Made by a program: the position numbers and the translations under genes. From Purshia tridentata (taxonomy: Eukaryota > Streptophyta > Magnoliopsida > Rosales > Rosaceae), in assembly GCA_003254885.1 (NCBI GenBank), contig QANT01008877.1, forward strand, positions 1-47,678: 47,678 bases of DNA, read 5' to 3'. Below, in pieces: positions 40,112-47,678 of this stretch (within the stretch, counting starts at the first letter, position 1; each line of letters opens with the position of its first letter). The notes beneath the pieces are model-generated. The model did not search any database and was not told the origin of the DNA. It saw nothing but the letters and a program-made list of their open reading frames with translations.

Positions 40112-40311
40112 CAAAAAGCTATTAAAGTTTTTTTTTTTGTTGGCCTCTAAAAAGCCATTAAAGTTTAAATTAGAATGGAGAGGCTAAAAAGTGTTTTTTG
40201 TATTAAAATACCAAAAAGCTATTAAAGTTTTTTTTTTTTGTTGGCCTCTAAAAAGCCATTAAAGTTTAAATTAGGATGGAGAGGCTAAAAAGTGTTTTTT
40301 GTATTAAAATA
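40112..40311. repeat. 100-bp tandem duplication inside the left arm
   Basis: 40112-40211 and 40212-40311 are two direct copies with about two differences (for example TAGAATGG against TAGGATGG, and one extra T in the T-run). The right arm has only one copy of this sequence, so the duplication followed arm formation. Confidence 0.9.
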
Positions 40312-41090
40312 TTATATTAAATAGAATTTCTCTATTATAATCCAACATTGGCATTGTGTCGCTCACCAACTTCGAGTTTTCAGTGCTCATTGGGTTTGTT
40401 GACAAATCGATAAACTACCTTGTATCTTTTTTATATTTTATTTTTGGGAAAATTTCTCAAAATATTTGGTTGTATTTGTATATAAGATATATATCTATTT
40501 ATTTATTTATTTCCACTTAAACCAGGAGGAAAATATAGGGAAAGAAAATAGAAAAGGAGATATTCTATTCAATATACCATTTTAATACAAAAAACACTTT
40601 TTTAACCTCTCCATTCCAACCTAAACTTTAATAACTTTTTGGACCAAAATAGGATGAAACTACCCTCCCCTCCCTTTCTTCCTCATGCATTAACATCCCC
40701 CCACCTCTCTCTTTTCTCTCTTCTCTCCTCCCTCACCGGTCACCTCCTCCGGCGATTTTGCTGTTGTTTGGTGGCCAACGACAAGACTACCACCAGTCTA
40801 TTCCTCTCTCCTTTTTCTTCCTTCCCTAGCCCTTCGATCATTTTGGAAACCCACATGCATAAATCTCATAAAACCCAAAAAAACCCACATAAAAGCCCAT
40901 CTTCACTGGCAATCTAGGTTTTCCAATAGAATCAAAGTCGACGACCACTTGAGTTTTCTTCCCGAGGTCACGGTGAGTTTAGTCAATTTAGTCAAGTTAT
41001 TCCCTTGCGCCATTGATGCCTTGCGATAGAGAATTGATGCCTCTTTTTCTTTCTCTCTCTGGGTTTGTTGCTTTCAGATCTGGAATTTAA

Positions 41091-41260
41091 TAGTCGACAC
41101 ACACTTGACAGATAGTTAACACATGGTTGACACATGATGGACAAATGGCATAGTCAACATAGAATCGACACATGGTCAACAAATAGTAGTCAACACAATA
41201 TCTACACATAATTGACAAACTATTGACAGAATGTCAACTTAGGTTGGACAGTGTAGCGAC
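41091..41260 (-). repeat. Right subterminal GTCGACA/GTTGACA array
   Basis: Inverted counterpart of the left array, with GTCGACA, GTTGACA, ATTGACA and GTCAACA words at similar spacing. It is more decayed than the left array. Confidence 0.75.
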
Positions 41261-41374
41261 TATAAGGGTATTTTGTCTAATTTTGGGCTAAAGAGTAAAA
41301 AAAGATTAGTTTTGAAATTGAGGTTTAAAAAACATTTTTTGGTATTAAAATGGTATATTTAATAAAATTTCCCT

Positions 41375-41939
41375 TGAATTTTTGCCTAGATGATCCTTTA
41401 TAGTATACTTGTTAGAGCACATTGCAGGAGTAGTCGTACAATATTGTCTTCAATTTTCTTAAAATGAGTCCTATATGGGTTAGGATCCTATGACAAACAT
41501 ACTCACAAATATTTTGTTCATTTTTTTTAAGCCATCAAACTTGACTGATTTTCTTAGTAAATTACATGATGCGGTATTATAGATTACTAGCCCCTTGGTA
41601 CCAATTGACTCTAGAAAGTTGAAAATTTAAGGTGAAGCACGATACCGAAAATAATAACATTCCCTATCAAAATAATAAATTATAAGTGTTGGAATTTCAA
41701 AACAAAATGGGTGTGGGTGAGTTTGAAAGGACGACCCCAAGTTAGCGTAGGTTTAAAGGAACCAATCCTTAAAGAAGAGGCCAAGCGGGCAAGGGACAAG
41801 TCCAAAGCCAGTGAAGTGGATATAAAGGGGCACAGAAATTGGACACTGGAGTTAACAAAATGGTTAAATTATATCCACCCCACTACGATGCACTTTGACC
41901 CTTGGATTTGTTACAAAGAATGAGCAAGAAAATTTCATG
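41375..41939. other. Intergenic DNA downstream of the chromomethylase gene
   Basis: No gene recognised. The open frame at 41711-41923 (plus) has no known similarity and overlaps what should be the chromomethylase 3' UTR on the opposite strand. Confidence 0.4.
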
Positions 41940-44900
41940 TCAATATTCTTCAATCTCAATAGGCAAAATTTTTGTGAATTGGAAATAATTTGAATGAGCG
42001 AACTTAGGGGGGAGAGTCATGAGTGGTTCATTCCCGCTAAGCTTTCGAACTGCCAATCCCAAGGCATATCCTAAAGCTCGTGCAACTGAAACTGAAACTG
42101 CATTCCCAACCTGACAATACCTGCACAAAGTACACAGAATACTCTTACGAACAATCTTTCTAGAGTATATGCAAAACTTATGATATAGTTATGCATAACT
42201 TAACAGGCTGTTACACATTCTATAACTGTAAGCTGAATCTTTAAATGTTAAATTTCCATGAACTTTGGTCTGAAGATGATGCAAAGAATTTTTTCAGTTC
42301 CCAATGTGGGATCTCTTTCTCAACAATGCGAGAGTAATGTCGTGGATATAATGCTTGCATGATAGAATATAAGGTTTTAAGCTTCTCCACTCATTGCCAA
42401 TTGGTTTTGGGTAGGATACTTTTCTACAAAATCTATAAAGACATGACTCAAAAACACAAAATTTGTCTTCCTTTCAAGAAACTTAGCAAAGGAAGTAAAT
42501 AATCTCAGTAGCTAATTAAACAAGCCACATTCTCTTTTTATAATTGCTTGTAGGTGTGCAATAAGAATTGAGGGATTATACCTCTCTTTAACTGTCCCAC
42601 AGAATCTATAATAATCAGGAAAGCCTTGCAATCTTGCACATTCTCGTACGGTGAGGATCCGGTCCTGCTCTGGATGTAGTACTGTCTACAGAAGTTTATA
42701 AGGTCACTATACTATCAAAACATGAGATTCAATTATGAACTACACCAGAGAGCATGGTCAAACCTGGTTGTGACAACTCGGGAAAGTTACTACAGTGGGC
42801 ACTGTCTCATCCCACCATAACCTGGCAAATGGTCTAAACATACCCAAAAATCAGACGAATACCAGAAAAGAAACAGTAATGAGAAAAACACAACAGGAGG
42901 CTATCAAAACAAGAGATCTGACCTTTTAGACTTCCCTTGTTCAAAAGTAAAGGCATAGTCTGGTACCTAACAGAAAGAATTTAGGTAAATATGAGCCAAT
43001 TTGCATTTTTAAGAGGAGGTTGTAAGGAATTAGTTATTTTAATGAACATTAATGAACATTAACATATAAGGTAATCAAAAGTCACCATCATTATAGATAA
43101 CAAAAATACTTTATCTAGTTACTAAATTTTAGTTATATTTTCTCATTATTTTCCTTCTCCTGGCTAGTATGTATCAGATGATCTTTTTGATTGACTTAAA
43201 TTTGGAATTTTCCCGTCATATTTCTTCTTTTTTCCCCCACAGCTGCAATGGTAATTGCATTTAAAATGAGCATTATGAAATAATCACCATTGGAGCAATC
43301 TGTAATGTCTCCTTTTCTATCATCAAACATTACATTATTTGTCATGAAATAGCTTACAGAAATAAAATGAGGACACACCATATGTATATACACAGCACCC
43401 ACAGAAGCACACCCCGAAGGGACAGTATAAGTTCACACTTGTATCGTTTCATGGAAGGAATTTTTTAAGAAAAAAGATAATATTCTATTATTCTCATAGT
43501 GGCTAAAAAGCATCAACACTCACTAATGGCTTCCCAGATGGCAACAACAAATAATTTTCAGTTGAATCCCTCCGAGCCACATTGTCTTTTCCTACAACAA
43601 CACCAGGGAGATCCCGGAAATTTGCTCCCTAAAAATAGTTAAAAGATTAGAAAAACAGATGGGTCAAAAAGTTAACAATATAAAATGGAATCGCATCATA
43701 TCCATCCTGTAAACTTAATATGTATCCAACCTTTCTTTTTGGAATCTGACAAACTCGCAAGTAGTCATCTTCGAATAAAGGGTAAGGCCGATGGTCATAC
43801 AGTGAAATTTGTTTTTTCAGAGTGCCATCTAATGCAGATCCAATCATCTCTACAGAACAAGCATAAAGGAAAGTAAAAAAGGAAATCATCAAAATATTTG
43901 CAGATTGATTATGTTGACATTTGACACATTTGCTGCTGGTACTCTTCTTAAGAAAATAAAGAGGTATTTTGGGAAAAATTATTGAAATAAAATAAACAGT
44001 TTTATTATGTGTACTTTAATATAATTTTAATGAAAAGATACTATTTTTCAGTCTCATAATGATATTAGATCCATACAACATCTTAGGGTAAATAATCACA
44101 TTTACCGTGAGCAGAATTCAAATACTAATTCTACTTTTTTTTTTTTTTGTTAAATTCTCTATACCCCACAACCAAGTGCGTTGAACAGGTACCAATATTT
44201 CTTTTTAAAAAAATATAATGAAGTAAAAAAAGTTCAAATTAAAAATACCGTATTCTTCATATTGTGTTTTTATCTTTTTTAAATGTGTTCGTATTGATAG
44301 GAAGTGGCAGCTGCTATTGTCTTCACTTTGTAAATTGTGGTGGATATCTTATCTATTGATAAAAGTATCTTTCTTTTCAAAAGCAAAAATATTTTATTTT
44401 TATCTTAACTTTGTTCACAGTTACTGGGGTGAGCTTTTATGTCTGTATTTTGTAAAACATATGTTTGTTAGATACATATTATAAAGTATAAATTGCAAAC
44501 AATTTTTTATATTTCATTTTCTAGCAGCTAAACTATCCATATATTTTAAACCCAGAAAGCTCAGAAGTTGAAATAATGATTTGAACAATAGCTGCATAAC
44601 AAATGTTGAGAATATTGATAATTACCATATTGTGTTGACCTTATATATCTCTGGAAATCTGTTTCAGGAGGCTTTTGGAATGAAATTTCTTCTCTTGTTT
44701 CGTCGTTTGTGATCTATAACATTAAACTAAATTAGAAGTTTTTTTTTAATTGAAAATGAACAGCTATGCTTTAAATATAATGAACGCACAGAAGGAAGAT
44801 CAGAGATTGCATCTTGAAGAATAATAGCTTCTTCTAGTTCACGAGGTTGGTCTTCATCATAAGCAACGGTATTGCGCTGCACATGAAGGTAAACAATTTA

Positions 44901-46073
44901 ACTTATAAAGAAAAATATAACCAAAGGTTTAAACATTTTTATAGAATATGATAAAGAAGTACCTCGAACTCTGATGGAGGCCAGTATCTAATTATAACAT
45001 CATGTGTTGGAAGAGGAAATTGAGGTAGATTCTGCAAGAAAAAAGGGAAAAATCGCATCGGATTTTGTTTGGCCATCCCCCATGAATGAATAGTTAATTC
45101 AATCTGTCCCACAAGAATTGGATAAGTTTAATTCATTTTGTATTTCACTAGGTATGACTTTTATGCATTGGACATACATTTTACCTGTGTGTGTGTGTCT
45201 TATGTGACCAGAGAAATATATATGTTTTCATTCTCATTCTTTAAAGTTTGGTCATGCCTACAGTAATGTGGCCCCTATAGGTATTGAAGAAAGTACAATT
45301 ACTGCTCTTTTATCTTGGGAAACCTAACATGAATATTAATTAAAGGGTAAACTATCAAAAAGAAAAACTTCGAGGGAGGAAATTCATGGAAATAGCCCAT
45401 TGTACAATTTTTATCCTCAAACCATTTGCTTCAACTATGAAATAAGAAGAAATCACCTCACAGGGATTAGCACCCCACAAGAAAACACGCAGTCGAAATT
45501 GTGGAAGACCATAACAACCAGCAGCCATTATTCCTAGTCTTGCTTGGTAATTCATATGCACCAAACGACTAAGTGCATACCTTCCAAGAGAAGCCTTATC
45601 AAATCTCAAAATGTCAACTACATTTTCCATCAAAACATACTTTGGCTTCAAAAAGTTGACAATGTCCATAAAGACTACAATTTGACGATTTCTCTCATCA
45701 TCCAAAGGGGAATCAACATTTCTAAAGCGATTATAGCCACTAATTCCTTGGCAAGGAGGGCCCCCACAAATTACATCAACATCTCCCTGGAATAAATTTA
45801 TTATTAGGACTCAGTATAAAGGAACAGAAGCAGTACCATTACAGTAGTATCTTAGCTTGCACAATCAGTTACTACTTACTGGAAGTGGCAAGATCTTCAA
45901 TTTCCTCCCATTTCTTACAAACTCCTGTATACTTTCTTGGCAGTTACTGAGAAATTACAGACAATAAGTACTGATGGACAAAAACATATTTCAAATCATA
46001 ATAAGTGGTAATACCTTAAACTTTTAATTGGTTCCCATGTATCTTCACTGCTATCATAACCCTTCCAACGCAC
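41940..46073 (-). CDS. Chromomethylase (CMT) DNA cytosine methyltransferase, C-terminal part
   Basis: A plant-specific DNA methyltransferase that maintains non-CG methylation at H3K9me2-marked transposons. Visible exons (minus): 46015-46073, 45880-45946, 45457-45786, 44963-45031, 44790-44876, 44626-44713, 43731-43849, 43524-43628, 42923-42966, 42764-42833, 42582-42685 and 41940-42120. All are GT-AG and in phase, giving 440 aa. They hold the second half of the chromodomain ([16 protein letters not shown]), catalytic motif IV ([12 protein letters not shown], Cys at about residue 54 here), motif VI (MENVVD), motif VIII ([20 protein letters not shown]), [20 protein letters not shown], motif IX ([13 protein letters not shown]) and motif X ([19 protein letters not shown]). 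The BAH domain, motif I and first chromodomain half are missing; they must lie beyond a transposon-filled intron, or be lost. It looks closer to CMT3/CMT1 than CMT2, with low certainty. Confidence 0.93.
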
Positions 46074-46386
46074 CTAATAAAACAGCTATTAGTAAATAAT
46101 CATCTATAACAAACAAGAATTCAAGAATATAATTGCAATTCAAGAATTCCACAAAATAATAGGGGGTTAAAGTATATCTACGGCACTTGACCCTAACAAT
46201 TAGACATATAAGTTATTAAAACTTCTGATCTTGTAGAGTCTAGGGGAACCTGACTAACCAATAGGGCTTCTAAATAGTTAAGAGACAGAATCTAAACTAC
46301 AGCTCTGTAAATACATTATCATATCATTTAACCACCAGTGTTTGAAAAAAGCAGTAGACAAGGGTCCGTTGATGAAAATAAGATAT

Positions 46387-47021
46387 TTTTTTTTTTTGGT
46401 TACAAATGAGGCAAAAAGCCCAAAGAACAAAACTAAATTACCGCACGAGGGCAGCTAACACCTATCAAATCATCCCACAAAGGAGAAACCACACATTGAG
46501 GAGGAGAAGAGACTGGATGTAAACCTACTGACAAAGATAGGCCAAGCCCAGCCAAAGCATCCGCTACCATATTTGGTTCGCGATAAATGTGAGACAGAGG
46601 AACCTCCCACTGTCTAGCTAGGAAATCCCGACACCTGGACACCACTGTCGCCATAGGGTGAAACAAGGACACCCCATTATTAACCATCTCCATCACGCAC
46701 GCAGAATCAGACTCAACCAACACAAAACGAGCGCCCAACTCCCAAGCCATACTTAGCCCATAAAAGATACCCCATAATTCAGCGTGATAAACATGACCAA
46801 CACCAAAGCAAAACCACCCATCCAATCGCCATTGTGGTCACACATGACACCACCCGCGGAAATAAGCCATAAAGGCCTCACCAAAGAAGATATCTTAAAG
46901 CTGCCTTCCAATCTAGAAAAATAGTCGAAAATGATAGATCCTTGAATTCTATTAAGACTGAAGCCCAAAGATTAGACAAAAACTTCATCCTTTCACATAG
47001 TTCCTCCATCCCACCCCCCTA
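46387..47021 (-). mobile_element. 5'-truncated LINE with RNase H-like domain and poly(A) tail
   Basis: Minus strand. The frame 46433-46825 gives HVYHAELWGIFYGLSMAWEL, VLVESDSACVMEMVNNG, HIYREPNMVADALAGLGLS, the RVT_3/RNase H-like domain at the end of plant L1-type ORF2. Upstream, SSLVRPLWLISAGGVMCDHNGDW (46753-46968) is in another frame, so there is a frameshift near 46820. The 3' end runs into an A-tract (T-run 46386-46398 on the plus strand) like a poly(A) tail. No clear target duplication was found. It lies just upstream of the first visible chromomethylase exon, in the same orientation. Confidence 0.8.
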
Positions 47022-47035
47022 TAATTATTAATTAC

Positions 47036-47484
47036 TAGCCCCTTGACACGGGCTCCGCGCACGTCAATTGGCTTTCTCATCATAAAATTTTAACTTTTTT
47101 GTTTAATGTTAACTCAAAATAGTATTTTATTGTTTTAACTTAAATTATTTATTTAATAGTTTTTTCTAAAACACTAACAGATAGATAGATGGATAACTGA
47201 GCTTTTTATGCCATAATTCCTAACTTATCTAGTTGTAGTAATATAAAAATATTGTTTATTTAAATTTTTTTTCCTTGGGCTTTACATGGTTTGATTGAGA
47301 GAGAGAGAGAGAGAGAGTAGTAGGTTAGTGCTTTGACTTATTCTATTTCATTAAGTTTTGTTAAATTATTGTTTTATTGTTTTGCCCTTACTTTCCTAAA
47401 TGATTTAACTGTACCATTTTCAAGTAGGAGGGTAGTTTTGGAGTTTGTGAAAATTTCAACTAAGGGGGGAGTTATATATATATC
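47036..47484 (-). mobile_element. Probable non-autonomous Helitron
   Basis: On the minus strand the sequence ends ACGTGCGCGGAGCCCGTGTC then AAGGGGCTAG followed by T: a GC-rich imperfect hairpin about 10 bases before CTAG, as at Helitron 3' ends (CTRR before T). The presumed 5' end near 47484 reads ATATATATAACTCCCCCC, similar to common plant Helitron starts, but the expected leading TC is not clear. There is no coding capacity, and the interior is AT-rich with a (GA)n run. Confidence 0.45.
47297..47317. repeat. (GA)n microsatellite
   Basis: About ten GA dinucleotides inside the probable Helitron. Confidence 0.85.
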
Positions 47485-47499
47485 AGCAAGGCTATGGTG

Positions 47500-47678
47500 T
47501 GGGATTCCCACAAACTTTTAATTTGTGGGATCCCCCTTGTGGGGCCCACACGAGTTGTTTTGTATCGATCCGAACCGTTCATTTTTTACATCTCCATTGA
47601 TAGATCATCCTTATAAAAAATTAGCCAAATCAGAAACCATTTACCTATTTAACTTTGACCAAACAAATGGACGGTTTC
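47500..47678. mobile_element. Left part of a MITE-like element, cut by window end
   Basis: GTGTGGGATTCCCACA and TTTGTGGGATCCC palindromes are followed by CCGAACCGTTCATTTTTTAC, ATCTCC and CTTATAAAAAATTAGCCAAATCA. The GAACCGTTCA.TTTTTA..TCT series is shared with the MULE MITE at 5272-5659 (GGAACCGTTCAATTTTTAAA), so it probably belongs to the same broad family. Its other end is outside. Confidence 0.5.

Larger units (their letters stand above)
39409..41374. mobile_element. ~2-kb foldback transposon with ~900-bp inverted arms
   Basis: The left arm begins GGAAGTTTTATTAAATATAC and the right arm, reverse complemented, begins GGGAAATTTTATTAAATATA. The arms stay collinear inward through TTTTTACTCTWTRGCCCAAA, the TGTCGAC arrays, AGCAACAAACCCA.AGAGAG, GGGAAGAAAAC..CA.GTGGT and AAAACCTAGAT. 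They end near an apex at about 40312-40560, where the termini-like ATACCATTTTAATA words appear again. It could be one foldback or long-TIR MULE-like element, or two ~850-bp elements inserted head to head. A rough flank match (GAATTTTA left, GAATTTTT right) may be a target duplication. No transposase. The right arm open frame (40639-40917) is not recognised. Confidence 0.8.

Noticed and set aside
41711..41923. 70-aa plus frame
   Set aside because: No similarity recognised and opposite to the expected chromomethylase 3' UTR.

Overview
This is nuclear DNA from a flowering plant, almost certainly a eudicot (AT-rich, intron-rich, dense in small transposons). The sequence alone does not fix the species. 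Five protein-coding genes can be rebuilt exon by exon; the exon ends given here use GT-AG junctions and keep the reading frame. None of them is visible as a single open frame.

Layout. Positions 1-5660 are gene-free and made of transposon debris: two PIF/Harbinger-like MITEs sharing a TTA, a CACTA-type terminus with an array of small hairpins, a broken NBS-LRR resistance-gene N-terminus, and a MULE-type MITE with a perfect 9-bp target duplication. 6278-12645 (minus) is PLGG1, the plastid glycolate/glycerate translocator (8 exons, 545 aa). 12862-17973 (plus) is an organellar MnmA/TrmU tRNA 2-thiouridylase (10 exons, 562 aa). These two are head to head with 216 bp between start codons. The 3' end of the MnmA gene is tandemly duplicated, and the first copy carries a 281-bp MITE whose empty site survives in the second copy. 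19053-31123 (minus) is an OSCA1/CSC1-type hyperosmolality-gated channel gene (11 exons, 807 aa) with an unusual C-terminal 10-residue repeat. Its introns hold a degenerate copy of one of its own exons, a LINE fragment and LTR-type relics. 32.6-33.4 kb holds a GC-rich fructokinase fragment and two minisatellites. 34704-38973 (minus) is mitochondrial ribosomal protein bL35 (4 short exons, 170 aa, last intron 3.3 kb). 39409-41374 is a roughly 2-kb foldback element with arms of about 900 bp. 41940-46073 (minus) is the 3' part of a chromomethylase (CMT) DNA methyltransferase (12 exons, 440 aa). Upstream of its first visible exon lie a LINE, a probable Helitron and a MITE end, and its 5' half is outside the window or lost.

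Functionally the genes are unrelated housekeeping or stress genes: photorespiratory metabolite transport, organellar tRNA modification, osmotic Ca2+ signalling, mitochondrial translation and CHG methylation of transposons. The notable points are the shared PLGG1/MnmA promoter region, the repeat-tailed OSCA, the foldback element with subterminal repeat arrays, and the transposon load beside a gene of the transposon-silencing machinery. No prokaryotic features, CRISPR arrays, rRNA or tRNA genes were recognised.
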